From contig SCHM01000007.1 of assembly GCA_004123355.1 (NCBI GenBank), positions 124,001 through 188,000 of the forward strand: 64,000 nt of DNA, read 5' to 3'. This DNA is from Amphirosellinia nigrospora (lineage: Eukaryota > Ascomycota > Sordariomycetes > Xylariales > Xylariaceae). Positions 43,771 to 55,399 of the stretch are shown piece by piece. How positions within the stretch are numbered: the stretch's first letter is position 1; each line of letters opens with the position of its first letter. The position numbers were made by a program, and so were the translations under genes. The notes beneath the pieces are model-generated. The model did no database searches, had not been told where the DNA came from, and saw only the letters and a program-made list of their open reading frames with translations.

Positions 43771-44103
43771 TTAGGGAGCGCGGACCCGTGGCCCGAAGTT
43801 CCAAAAAGGCGGCTCATCTTGCGGGCGTCCCGAAAAGCGCAACACCTCGAAGAGGGGCCGGGACCCAGCAGCTGCCCAGTCACGGTTGGCAAAACGAAGG
43901 CATGCCAGATTGCTTGGGCGTAAGAGACTTGCAATTTGGACCTTCAGCTCTGGTGGCAGCGAGCCCAGGGATGCCATTGTCCTATTGTGAGGAGACTTTG
44001 TATTAAGGCTTTGCAGTACGGCAGCTGTGTGGATTGCTTCCGCTAATGCCTGATTAGCTGCTGCAGCTGCAGTAAGCATCATCGAAGTGCCAGCATAACC
44101 CAC
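43771..44103 (-). pseudogene. F-box protein N-terminal fragment
   Basis: From ATG 43977 the frame reads MASLGSLPPELKVQIASLLR, then NLACLRFANRDWAAAGSRPL and FEVLRFSGR, matching the F-box consensus (LP.EL...I...L......L..C..W......LF). The frame continues 35 more codons without further domain and ends at 43771, so this is a truncated or frameshifted substrate-adaptor gene. An upstream in-frame start at 44103 adds an Ala-rich leader. It lies directly left of the Gypsy target site. Confidence 0.5.
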
Positions 44104-44136
44104 TCAATACAACCATTGATTCCAAGAGCTAACTAT

Positions 44137-44409
44137 TGAATTAGCCCAGGGTGACTGGGACCACTAGAATGGAGGTAATCTACAAATTACTCATCCAATT
44201 CGAATAGAACTAAGGGGAATCGTTTGATCGAAGGAACGCAATATATTGATAAAATTCCAAAAAATAAAAACCTCCGTCTTAAGTGTGTTAAGTGCAGAAT
44301 AAGACCTTTGAGGTATATTTGTGTTTTACAGGTCCCATCCCTTAGTCGTTTTGCCCACTTGCTTACCCCTGGGCCTAATTTGCCCAAGTATGCCACTGGC
44401 CGTACTTCA
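44137..44409 (-). repeat. 3' LTR of the giant Gypsy element
   Basis: 273 bp. Shares CCCAGGGTGACTGGGACC, AACGCAATATATTGATAAAA and TTGCCCAAGTATGCCACT with the right LTR. It lacks about 12 bp present there (CGAGTATCAGTC region). The adjacent interior bases, read on the minus strand, give a purine tract (CCAGGGAAGGT). Confidence 0.9.
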
Positions 44410-44566
44410 ACCTTCCCTGGTTAAGATATGAGCTGCCCCAGCCTATCTTAACCGATAAAATCAACTCAATCGCAGATAAACAATAAGTAAAGCAGCGCAA
44501 TAGTGAAATACGTAAAGGAAAATTCATGACTGTCATCTCGTTACATCGATCATTTCTGTCCTCATC

Positions 44567-47225
44567 CTACTCCTTCCGGACCGGATTCCCGTGATCATCT
44601 AACTCCATTAAATCGTCTCCTCCTCGCCGAGTGCGGCGCGACGGAGGTGCTCGTTTGGCTGCCTCGAGGGCCTCGATGCAGCGTTCGTACCACGCCCAAC
44701 CCTTCCATGAATCTGGGTATATAGTGAGTGGGCGTCGCCCAAGATCAACCCATCGCTCGTTGGGCCAGCTATAAGGGGCTGCAACTTCGCCAGTTGGGTA
44801 TTGGTTAGCTCGCCCGTCTCCCGTCTCAAGTCGCGAGAATATCAGTGGCAGGATATCTTCAAGGATGCTATCTCTCGTGACTTTCACTGGCTCTGGTATA
44901 TCTTTCCATTGCTTATGATGTGACTTGGATCTCGGAGCAGAGGTCTGAGGTCTCGATCGGGCGCGGCTCTGCTTCTGAGACTCAAAAGGTGGTGGCTTGG
45001 GCTTGGACTTGGAACGTGTAGTCATCCGAGTAGGTTCAGGGATTGGTCGGCGCACTCCGATCGTGATTTGCGCTCGCGGGAAGGTTCAGTTGCCTCTTGA
45101 GCTTCTCCTAATCATTCGGTTTCGTAATAACTCGGTCGATGTTCTTTAGCAGCCCATCAATATCCAGGTCGTCTACCTCTACGTCGCCGGTAGGAGTCAA
45201 GAAAGAAGAGAGTGGCATCCTCTCATTCCTCGGTTTATATGAGAACCCCGTGGTATATCTTCCAAGGTTATTCCTACACTTGTCCGAATGTATCGAGCCA
45301 ATCTGTTTAATTCCCTTCCCTGGTCCCGGCGTATCATGCTGTACCCCTGGAAGATATCTCTCAAGTAACCGGGGTGGCAGAATATGTAGTAAACATTGAA
45401 AGCGCCCAAGGGACCGCAGCTGTACCCATCAGACTGGAGTATGGCTGGGAGAACGATCATTTCCCTCGGCGGCATCAATGCACTCAGTTGTCTGGCAAAT
45501 GCCCCTTGAAGTGCATGGAGGCTCGCGATCGCATCAGCAAGCTCCAATTCCTGGGAGAAGATGTAATACCCTACCGCTCGTTGGAGGTCTACTATGATCG
45601 TGACCCAATGATTGCCGTGAATCATATGCCCGAAGACTGCGAATCTCACTCCCCCCGTGCTTGATTCCCGAACGAGAGTTTGGTTCCAGGCGACATCGTG
45701 ATGATTGATGTCTGGCGAATTCTTCATAAATTCTCCATATTGATCTTCAACCATTGCTTTTGGGTATAGCGGTTCTCCCGGGAGGTAAAGGCGTATGAAC
45801 ATTTCCACGATCGCTCGGCATTCTTCGCCAACGAGCCACTCCTCTCTGTGCATCTTTATAAGGGCATTGGTTAGATGAACTGCATGTCTATCTAACCAAG
45901 TCTGTCGTTGCACGTCGGTGGCGTAATCGCCTCTGGGTCGGTGCAGTTGCGAAATATGTCCCATGATGATTGGATATTGGGCAAGTAGGGAGTCCCATTT
46001 GCGTTCTGCGTTGCCATTGAATACCGTGCAGTGCCTGTCTGAGATCTTGGCTCTATGTGCCTCCACAGACCTTCATGGTCCCCATGTATTGCGGTAATGA
46101 GCCGCCGCATCCCTTCCCATTCTTCATATCTGACGGGGACGGTCGTGATGAGGGCTCTACTTATCTGGGGAGCGGGAGCCGGGGACTTGTCGTCGCTCGT
46201 GGAGTCCGCGACTGGGTCTGGGGAGGTGACAGGTGATCCCTGGGGAGCAGTCCAGTTCCTTGGAACTTTCAAACGAGTGACTCTCCGTACAGCCGTCATG
46301 AGGTCGTTGAGGGCAGTGAGATCAGATTTAACCCCCAGCCCTTTCCCAGCTGCGTGCATTCTCTGGGCTTCTTGGGGCACCCGGAGGACATCGTGTATAG
46401 TTAGTATTGTGAAAAGCCCACAGCTCCAGTCATCAGTCTGCAGTTTATAGTTAACATGATATGGCACTACAGGCTTGGCGATCTGCTCTGCCCCCGTTGC
46501 CCCTTGGTTAACATCAGCATCCCAGCAAGCACGGATATGATTCATGACCTTGGTTTCGTGGAGGCGACCAGGTCGGGAGTCTCCCAAAGGGTCAAAGAAG
46601 TAGGCTGCACAACTCTTGATGTCTAGTATCACTGTGTACCAATGCCCTGCAGAACCAACAAACCTATGAATGCCGAAGATAGCCACCGGGACTCCTTTTC
46701 TGATAGCTTGGCACATGTGTTGGGGTAGGTGCTTGCCGAAGTGATCTCCTTGGAGCATTCCGCCGAATTCATGTTCGTAGGTAGTAAGTTCTCCCAAGTC
46801 ACCAACGACAAGGTGCATGAGGGCAGTCATCTCGCTTGCACGGAGCTCTGAATGTGAAGAAGCACGGAGGAGAACATTGATCAGGCAAGGAAGGATCTGC
46901 GAGAGCCATAGCTTCTCTGGGTTGGGGCCACCAATGCAGGGAAGAATCTCTCTGTTCTGAAAGAGGAAGTGATGGCAAAGCTCATTTACATCTGGGACCG
47001 GCTCAATCCCGGCAGGCTGAGGGAGGTATGGCTGATCACGGGGAAGGGTATCGATGTGCTTGGTGAAGGGAGACCAGAGTGGCTTGGGCTTCTTGTCGTT
47101 ACTCACTGACCCTATTGTAATGAGAAGGTTGCAAAGTTGAGGGTGGAGGCGATGTCGAGGCGCGCTTCCACGAACTGGTCAGACTGGGCGACATTTTGTC
47201 GCTTAGTGCCTCTATCTGAAGCCAT
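44567..47225 (-). pseudogene. C48 (Ulp1-like) cysteine-protease gene with two protease domains, cargo of the Gypsy element
   Basis: Starts MASDRGTKRQNVAQSDQFVE at 47225; a frameshift near 47110 leads into SNDKKPKPLWSPFTKHIDTL. Domain 1: GHWYTVILDIKSCAAYFFDP and QTDDWSCGLFTILTIHDVL, giving the His, Asp and Cys of a C48 triad. A frameshift near 46050 leads to domain 2: GNHWVTIIVDLQRAVGYYIF and LQSDGYSCGPLGAFNVYYIF, also His...Cys. The end continues through further shifts (TPTGDVEVDDLDIDGLLKNI; RPIPEPTRMTTRSKSKPKPP; LMELDDHGNPVRKE), stop at 44567. C48 enzymes process SUMO-like modifiers. Ulp1-like domains are known passengers of some plant DNA transposons; inside a Gypsy element this is unexpected. 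Substrate unknown. Confidence 0.75.
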
Positions 47226-47799
47226 GATGATGATGATGAATGGGGGATGTTATGATCGCAGCTGCAGATGAATGAAGATGGAGTTATAGGTTTGCAGAGG
47301 GAATCTTTGAAGGCAGAGTGTGTGGGTGGATGGGTTGTGAAAAGGGGGGGAGAAGTGGAAGAGTGGGAGCGAGTCTCCCCCTTTTTCTCTAGAGGCAAAC
47401 CGTTCAAGTGACACAGATTTCTGCTCCTTCCCTGTCTCCTCTTGCCCTCTCTTCTGATTGCTTCCCTAAGTCCAGTATCAGCTTGATCAGATGATTCCCT
47501 ACTGATCCTAATATTTCAGGTAATCTCTAGGCTGATTGGTCGGGTAAAGGGTTGTTTGTGTGCAAGGTCGAAGGCAGCCGCAAGAGGAATAGGGGTAACA
47601 GCTCCGAGGCATCATAGCTTCCACCTCCATTAGGCCAGCCTTGCCTTATTTAGGTAGCCTCCCCCTCTCCCTTAGACTAGAGATATGAGTAATAGCTTCA
47701 TTGACTGAGCCTATCATATCCGAGAGGTAAAGGGTCTTGTGATCGTTTCCTTCCTCTGACTCTGAGCTCCTGAAGTGGCAGGACCGGTACCTCAGATAC
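47226..47799. other. Intergenic region between divergent cargo genes
   Basis: An ATGATG microsatellite (47221-47240) lies just upstream of the protease start. The rest is CT-rich leader-like sequence likely holding both promoters. No gene seen. Confidence 0.4.
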
Positions 47800-48784
47800 C
47801 CTGGTCACCTGTTCCTCCTAGTGTCTGCACTCCCTTTCACTCCTTCAACTCGTCTCCAGAGATTCCTACTTCTGCTCGCTGCTCACTCTACATCTACAAC
47901 TTCATCCAGTATCTCTCTATTATCAATACCAACAACAGAGTCATGCAGAGTACCGGGGATCAGAGCACCTCGGCTTGATCCGTCATGAAGTTCCAGGTCC
48001 TTACACAGCCGCGGCTGCGGCAGCTCCTCCTTGGCGCTTCGACGATCCTCGTCAAGTAGACTTGTGCTGGACTGACCCCATCGGTTTCCGCCAGTCCGAG
48101 ACATGGTGTACACGGCCATGTGGGATCAGGTAAGGGGTATTGCATGATCGTCCCATCGTTTGACTGGCTAACTATTTAGGTCCTCTCCTGTATGAAGATT
48201 CAGGTGCTGGGAGGGAAGGCTCAAGGTCGCTATGTTCGATGGTTAATCGACAAGCGACTCTTCACCGCAGCTCATGCCGCTCCCAAGGTTGTAGACGACT
48301 CCCTTCACACCCTCAAGAAGATGAAAGCAACTCATCAACCTGTCTATGTCGAAGCGATCCAGGGCGGCCCTGGGAGAATACCTCCTTCGTCTCATGAGCG
48401 ACCCGCGCCGGCTCCAAGGGCTCCTTATACAAGTGTTCGGCACACAGAACGCAGTCCTTGCAAGCATTGCGAGGCGTTGCAGGCAGATTCCGACACTCGA
48501 GTTCGCGCCGAACTCTACCCGTTCTTCCCATGCCGTTCGATCATTGGATATAGCACTGCCTCTTGCGGGAACTGCTTGCCTTCATCCAAGGGCAGAACTG
48601 TTCCTTTCATCACTCCAACGGCCAGGCTGGCGAGTATGAGGGCTCCCAGCAGACGAGGGCCATTCCTGAAGATATCACACCCGACAACTCGCCTCCTCTT
48701 TTCACCTTGCCTCCAGAGCAGCTACAGCGATTGACCAGAGAGAAGGCCGTGAAGAAGGAGAAGTCCGTTCGCTTCTTTCAGTAG
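47800..48784 (+). pseudogene. DUF3716-like Cys-rich gene, cargo of the Gypsy element
   Basis: Protein-like reading in successive frames: HAEYRGSEHLGLIRHEVPGP and FDDPRQVDLCWTDPIGFRQ. Then RDMVYTAMWDQ, an intron (48129-48180: GTAAGG, branch CTAAC, TTTAG), and VLSCMKIQVLGGKAQGRYVR. KVVDDSLHTLKKMKATHQPV and YTSVRHTERSPCKHCEALQA follow. The Cys-rich domain has CKHC, FPC, CGNC and, one frame on, QGQNCSFHH, the DUF3716 pattern. The gene ends LTREKAVKKEKSVRFFQ, stop at 48784. Three or more frameshifts. It is oriented opposite to the retroelement, as expected of a captured gene with its own promoter. Function unknown; Zn binding inferred. Confidence 0.5.
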
Positions 48785-49001
48785 GGTTTTCGGGCAATCG
48801 GGCATTGAAGGAAGTCGTAGCGATATTGACGGTTGGGGGAATCTGGCGATCGCGGGCGTGGAATCATCATTTCTCAGTCAATTCATCACTGTAGTCGTAA
48901 CTCTAGTCTTTTTCTGCAGCTAGTCGATGTGTTGAACTCCCTACTCTTTTTCCTATCTTCCTACCAGATCACTTTATCTGGGAATAATGATACAAATGAA
49001 A

Positions 49002-49253
49002 CTAGGTGACAACTGAGGTTTTTAAATACCTATTCATTTCTCTCCTGATCATGTACTCCCATGGTGTAGGAGTCTGAGGCCGGCAATCCGGGCAGAGTTC
49101 ATTGTATCTCACTTCTAGCCGTTCCACATTGGGGATACATCGTTTGTGCGACCACTCGTACTTCGGGCACCAGTTCATTACCACAAAACGGCAGTGTTCA
49201 CACCGGTATTCGATTTGACGATAATCACACATATCCGCGTTTCCTGGGCGCAA
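49002..49253 (-). CDS. Small Cys/His-rich protein, 83 aa
   Basis: An intact frame with CDYRQIEYRCEHCRFVVMNW, CPKYEWSHKRCIPNVERLEV and YNELCPDCRPQTPTP. The pattern C.....Y.C.HC......WC..YE..H.RC........R..ELC..CR is a small fungal module of unknown function, likely zinc-binding. It lies between the integrase end and the DUF3716-like gene, within the Gypsy element. Unlike its neighbours it has no visible break, though it could be the tail of a larger gene. Confidence 0.5.
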   Translation of the reverse strand: MRPGNADMCDYRQIEYRCEHCRFVVMNWCPKYEWSHKRCIPNVERLEVRYNELCPDCRPQTPTPWEYMIRREMNRYLKTSVVT

Positions 49254-49399
49254 GGGATGCGCTGCAAGCTGTGGTAGAGAGGGGACGTATGTAGAGCCGG
49301 CAGGATGGTAGCCTTGTGTTTTGGTAATATCGGTGCGAGATTCGACACTGGATGAGGGAGGGATCTCGCGATCAGGTTAATCTGACTGTAATAGAGTCT

Positions 49400-52300
49400 T
49401 CAACGCGTTTGTTTTCGCTCGTGATTCTCCAGTCGTCCAGTTCGCGCGGATAGTGCTCCCCCGAGTGGGTCCCGAATATGACATGTCATATTCATCGGAT
49501 CTGCCTCATCATTCGGTGGCGCGGGCACCCCTGCTTTATCCTTTGATCGTAATTGGCGTTCTGGGATCCTCGAGCTGTCTCCCTGATCATGTAATTCCCC
49601 ATCCTCATTGTCGAGCCCTGAGTCAATTCCCGGCATCCCAGTGGTCCAAATGTCAGACTCGGGGTTCACGGGCTCCCAGTAGCCATGTTCATCCTTGACA
49701 AATTCCCGCAGTCTCTCAGCTGGGAATTTCCCTTCACACTGTGCCCCATCCAGGTCTTCCAGTCTGTACCTCTCATGGTCTAGGACTTCGGAGACACGAT
49801 AGGGACCGATCCATCGATATAACAGCTTCTTGCTATTTGACATGTCGAGAAATAGTGAAGTATTGTAAAGGAGTACTAGAGCTCCTTGAACAAGCGGCTC
49901 CTCTGCTTATGCTCATCCTGTCGATTTCGGCTCTGGGCCATGGCCTGCCTTTTCTTGATGATCATTACTTTAACGCGGGCTACATCTTGATCGCGACGCT
50001 CCAGTTGCCTGACCCTGGCAGCCAGTAAGTCCTCATGCGTATTGATGTTATCCCAGTTGAGTATTCTCCAGGTCGGCACCACATTCTCGATGGGTAATAT
50101 TGGCATCCTCCCATAGACCAGTTCGTAGGGGCTATAGCCAAAGTGCCGCATCGAAGTCCGGTCAGCCCAGACGACTAAGTCAAGGTATTTGGGCCATCCC
50201 TTGCCAGTCCCGTCAGTCAGTCTCAGGAGGCCTTTCTTGATCAGCCAATAACCTCCTTCGATAAGCCCTTAAGCCTGTGAGTAGTAGGCTAGTCCATAAT
50301 TTAGTTGGTAACCAAGGTCGGTTACCGCCTTCTGAACTTCGCCCCTGAATTCTGACCCATTATCACACTTGATCCTTATAGGTACTCCATGCTGATAGAT
50401 TATCTTTTTTTATGAAGCGTAGTACGCTAGGAGAATCGCATACTCGCAGAGACTCGGCTTCTAACCAAGTAGTGGCTTCACACCTAGCCTTCACAATCGC
50501 CTTGAAGCCGTTTTGAGTCGGCATAGTCTGGACATCTATCACCCAGGAGACTAACGGGTCTGGAGGATAGTTAAAGTTGTGAGATTCAGCTTCCTTGCCG
50601 TCTGGAGATCTCTGACACTCGGGGCATGCTTTGATCGCCTTAGCTATGTCGGCATGGAGACCTTTCCAATAGTACCCTTGAGCAACCCTTCTAGTTGTGG
50701 CATCTCTTCCGCGATGGGCGAAGCCCCTGTGACATTCCTGGATTATTTGCTTCTGGATTTCGCGGCTGTCAACGACCCTACGCGGCGATGTTTAGATTCC
50801 TCCTTTCCTCCTCCGTAGTAGTTGCTCACTGAGGAAGAATTTAACCGCTTCAGCCCGGAAGTGTTTCCTTCGTTCGGCTGACTTCAAGCGATCGGGGCAT
50901 TTCCCACTGATGAGGAACTCCGCGATCTCTCTGCTCTCGACTGACCAATCCAGATCTGGGGTCAAAATTTGTTCTGGATTTAGCGAAAAATTTTCCGGTT
51001 CAGGCGTGGCCAACCCTGACGATGCAGGGCTATGAGATTCTTCGGTTGTATGGGTAGATATATGTATCGTGATGGACATCGCATGTAGTTGGAGATCAAT
51101 AAACTCATCTATATCTCCCTCCCATTTGTCGTCCAACTCATCCGATGGCCGTGGTGGTTTTCGTGCCAGACCATCGGCGGCGGTATGTTTCTTGCCCGGC
51201 ACATGATGCATTTCAAAGTCGAACAGCTTGATAAATGCCACCCACCGAGTAAGCTGAGCATTAGGGAGTGCAGAAAATCCGTCATTCAGTTGGGCTATCA
51301 GTACCTTGGCATCTGTTTCTAAATGAAACCGGATGCCAAAGAGGTAATTCCTGAGCCTGCGCAATGATTTGACCACGGCTAGGCACTCCCGCTTGGTAGC
51401 ATCATACCTCAACTCTGGTCCTTTCCATACACCAGATTCATAGCGGGCTGGTTTGATCATCTTTTCAATTTCTTGACATAGAATAGCTCCCCAGCCTTCC
51501 CCTGATGCATCTACCTTGAGCCAGATATCACCCCTTTGTAGTCCAGCGTAATAAGGACCGGGGCCTGTGTAAGAGCTTGTTGGAGCTTGGCCATTGCCTG
51601 CTTCTGAGGTTCAAGAAACCGAAAAGGCTCATCCTTTTTGGTCAGGATGGTCAAGGGTTTCGCGATCATAGCATACCCCTTAATCCAGATTCTGTAGTAT
51701 ATCGTGACCCCTAGGAAAGCTCGCACTTCCTTGAGATTGTTACAATATCCCCATTCTAGGATTTTGAGTACTTTCGCCCCTACAGGTTTGCGGCCATTTG
51801 TCCCGCACATGTAACCTATAATCTCAGTGGATTGTTTGCACCACTCGCTTTTGATTCCGCTGGCCGTTATACCGGCTAGCTCGAAATTGAGCAGAGTAGC
51901 GTCAACGTTCTTAATGTGCTCGAGGACAAACCTCCTCACTCCAGGGGCAACTTCCTGATCGCCATAACGACTAGTCGGACCCTTGACTGCCACATCGTCA
52001 AAGAAAGGTTCACATTTCATTGGGGCAATGTCATAAAGGACACAGGACAGAACTCGTAGGAACTGTGCTACCGAGTTTGTAGCCCTTGGGGCAGAGTTGT
52101 CATTTGTAGAGCTCCAATAGGTGTAGAAAACGCAGTCATTGCTCTGCTGAAGATGACAAAGGGACTTGATCATAACCAGAGAATAAATCTACTGTGGTTA
52201 CTATCTTGCACATTGCATATTCTTCAGAAAACTCGTCACGGATTGTTACCCCATTCATTTTTGTAGCAGAGTTGATCAAGCGAACTCCCCCATTCTTTTT

Positions 52301-54760
52301 CTCAACAAGGAACCATGCATTGCGATATGGGGAGTGAGCTTCTTCGAGTAGTCCATTTTTCAGTCGGGTCTTGAGGACGTCCACAACTAGATCTTTGAGA
52401 GGCGCCGGGACGGGGATGCTTCGAACTTGCCAAGCTTTATGGGGGACCGTTTTGATCACGTATGGAGGAGCAACCTCGTCCCGTATTCTCCCAATTTCCG
52501 TAAAGTCCCAAGATAGTGCCATCTCTCTTCTGAAAAGAACTTCGACAAGGAGTTGTTTCTCCTGAGCAGTAAGTTCAGTAGCCTCCAACCTTCGAGTATC
52601 TTGTTAAGACGGTCTTTAGTGAGTCGAGTCCCTCTAGGTAGAGTTGCAAATCGTGGAAATATATGTAAGCTTTATATTTATTTTCATAGATCCCATCTCT
52701 TATAGAAATCTCGGGGTCCTTGAGTGTAGAGTTAGCTTTTTGTAAAGCCCTTCTTTCCAGTTGTAGGACCCAGGAGGAGTTGTCCCATCTGAAGGAACAT
52801 CATCCCGCGGCTGAACCTTTTGCTGTTTGTTTTTATACATCGTGTGGATCTGGATCGGGATAACCCCCGTATTTCCGGGATTGATTATGTCGTTTTGTGT
52901 TACACAAACCGGGATAATCCCGTTCTTGCCGTTTCGTGATGCCGGCGGTTCAGGGGTTGTTTCAGATTTCGATTTACGTAACCGTTGTTTGCTACCCAGG
53001 TAGAGCCCCTTCCTGATAGCTACCGAGAATACTTGAAGGACTTGCTCATCATTAAGGATTGCTTTGATCTTTTCATCTGGGTCTATCCCCAAATGCCTGG
53101 GGTGGACATCATCCGGGCTGGGGTTTCTGGTGTCTTCGGAGCTGGTCGGTTCATAATTCTCATCATATAAATCAACTTCCTCCCATGGAGTTTTCCGATC
53201 TACCATCCATAATTTATTTCTCTTGCCATGGGTCACTTGGGGAATCTCATGATCGCGAGTATTTCGATCGACGGGATGAGCCGGATAAGGCCTGTCGTCG
53301 CCATCTACATGGCCTTGGGTAGGGCAGACGGCATCTAGTTTTCCGATTCATTGTTCGAATCCGAGTTGTGTGTCTCTTCAACCTTGAGTACTGGCACCAC
53401 TCTCCATTCTCAAACACCATGCTGGCCATCATAAACTTCCCTTGAAAGTAAAGGGACATTCTTGACTTTAGTATGAAATTCATACCCAGAAGCAAGGGGG
53501 TCGAAGCCACATTATGGTCCACGACATATAGAGGAACAGACACGGACCGGTTGGCAATGCTGATTTGGGCCTCTACACACCCTACACAGCTCACAGTTGG
53601 CTTTTTCTCGTTGAAGCCCTTCCAAGTAGCATTGGTGCCGCGCATGGGGAGGCGATACTCGTTGATGAAAGTATCTATGATCAGGCTAGCCTGGGCTCCA
53701 GTATCTATTATGCCTGTGATCTGGCCCCTAGCCCATCTTTTCCAATGTGGACAGTCATCCTCGGGAGAGGTACATGGTGGCTCCAGCTTCTGACTGGTGT
53801 GGATTTGACAGTGAGGATTATCAAGGGAATCAGGTCGAGTACCATCCCATCAAGGTAGTCTGTTAGGGCGAACCTTTGATCAATGTCGCCCCCCAGAATA
53901 GCGACATCATCGGGCGTTCAGCCCTAGGGTTGGTTTTACCATACCACTTCTGCCAGTCTGCGATTGTCTGTAGCATACCCTCTTCGGGCTCAGGGGGGAT
54001 CTGCAGCATTTGGGATGGGATAGGTTCTCCAGCTCTGAACATCTGGGCAAGTAATCTGAAGTGGCTCGCTACTCTGTGGATGTATCGAAACATTAAAAGA
54101 TGCATGCTGTCAGGTAAGGTGATACTGGGGTCTTGCATTATCCAGTTCATCAGCCTAAGGGTTTGCCTGGCTTGGGTTCTCATCTGTCCAATGGTCACCC
54201 CGTCTTTTCGCACCTCCATGCACTGGCTCCCCTTCATTCTATTGGGGGATCCTGTGATCGAACCTTTGTGCCCGAAGGGAGACTTCAGGTTTTCCTCGGG
54301 GTACGGTTCCCCAGTAGTTATGGTATTGATATCCATGTCCACTCCCCAATCTCGCATTAAAATCTGGGCCTAGAGTTCTTCCCATGGCCTGATTTTACCC
54401 ATTGTAGGATTCGAATGCGTGAGGGAATCGATCATGAGTTTGAGGGGTATGGTAATCGAGAGTTTCTTTTTCCTTGGGGGTTGGAGTAAGCAGAGAGAGG
54501 TCGATTTCAACCCCATTGGTCAAGACCCTGGAGGCTGACACTCTCCCATTGCACCCATGTCCTTGCGATCATGGCATCCCCAATAATGCCGCGAAATACC
54601 GCATCTTGTTGAGGGTAGAGTAGATGAGTGCGATTGTTCAACGGACTTCGAGCTGTTCAGGGTCTATCGCGATCCCACGGATGGGCATAGAATCTGCGTT
54701 TCCAGGTGTTTCGTCCTTCCGTAGCCCTCCGATGAGAGCGTGTGGTCTCGCGCTTCTTCT
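49400..54760 (-). pseudogene. Gypsy gag-pol, multiply frameshifted
   Basis: On the minus strand: gag-like region (53863 to about 54760: TRQTLRLMNWIMQ-type helices and FRYIHRVASHFRLL); aspartic protease with GIIDTGAQASLI near 53690; a hydrophilic linker (52700-53236); reverse transcriptase (YRNAWFLVEKKNGGVRLINS, DLFSGYDQ, and FFDDVAVKGP as the catalytic box); RNase H (YDATKRECLAVVKSL, HLETDAKVLIAQL, HHVPGKKHTAADGLARKP); integrase core (PLVSWVIDVQTMPTQNGFKA, FKAIVKARCEATTWLEAE, FGYSPYELVYGRMP); and a C-terminal KLLYRWIGPYRVSEVLD module, stop at 49400. At least eight frame changes make it defective. Confidence 0.85.
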
Positions 54761-54792
54761 CTTCTGAAGCGGCAAGGCGACATAGATTGCGC

Positions 54793-54809
54793 CTCCCCGA
54801 GGACACCAA
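54793..54809 (-). promoter_or_regulatory. Putative primer-binding site
   Basis: Immediately inside the 5' LTR the minus strand reads TTTGGTGTCCTCGGGGAGG. TGG close to the LTR end fits complementarity to a tRNA CCA terminus. The tRNA species was not identified. Confidence 0.4.
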
Positions 54810-54810
54810 A

Positions 54811-55098
54811 TGAATTGGCCCAGGGTGACTGGGACCACTAGAATGGAGGTAATCTGCAAATTGCTCATCCAATTCGAGTATCAGTCTCATAGAACTAAGG
54901 GGAATCGTTTGATCAAAGAGAACGCAATATATTGATAAAATTCCAAAAAATAAAAACCTCCGTCCTAAGTGTGTTAAGTGCAGAATAAGACCTTTGAGGG
55001 ATATTTTGTGTTTTTATAGGTCCCGTCCCTTAGTCGTTTTGCCTACTTGCTTACCCCTGGGACCTAATTTGCCCAAGTATGCCACTCGCCCTACTTCA
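54811..55098 (-). repeat. 5' LTR of the giant Gypsy element
   Basis: 288 bp, TGAATTGGCCCAGGG...TACTTCA, followed by CTAT, the right copy of the target duplication. Confidence 0.9.
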
Positions 55099-55399
55099 CT
55101 ATATGCTTAAATTCAATAGCAAAGGAAAGATTAGAGTTATTTACATGAGAAACATTTAGATTTATCTAGTGTTTCCTTTCTTCGCCTTGTTTGTCTCGTC
55201 TAAACAACTGCAACAATACTAGTGCGTGCTGCTCACTTCGTCTTCAAGAATATCACGTGATCTCTAGCTTCTTAAATGAATATCCTTTCATGCGTAGGGG
55301 CCCTTGGATCCCTTGCCGCTACCTAGGTACCTACTCAGCCCGTGAACTGCGCTTGGCCTGCCCGACTAGTCCTTTATGTACCTAGGCCGCAACACCTGT

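Larger units (their letters stand above)
44137..55098 (-). mobile_element. Giant Ty3/Gypsy retrotransposon with extra genes, about 11 kb
   Basis: The LTRs at 44137-44409 and 54811-55098 are direct repeats with TG...CA ends (TGAATT...TACTTCA). They are flanked by CTAT at 44133-44136 and 55099-55102, so the 10,962-bp block is one insertion. Minus-strand order: 5' LTR, gag, protease, reverse transcriptase, RNase H, integrase (about 54.8 to 49.4 kb). Next come a small Cys-rich ORF, a DUF3716-like gene (plus strand) and a C48-protease gene (minus), then the 3' LTR. All long frames are shifted. LTR divergence (273 against 288 bp plus substitutions) indicates an old copy. Confidence 0.85.
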
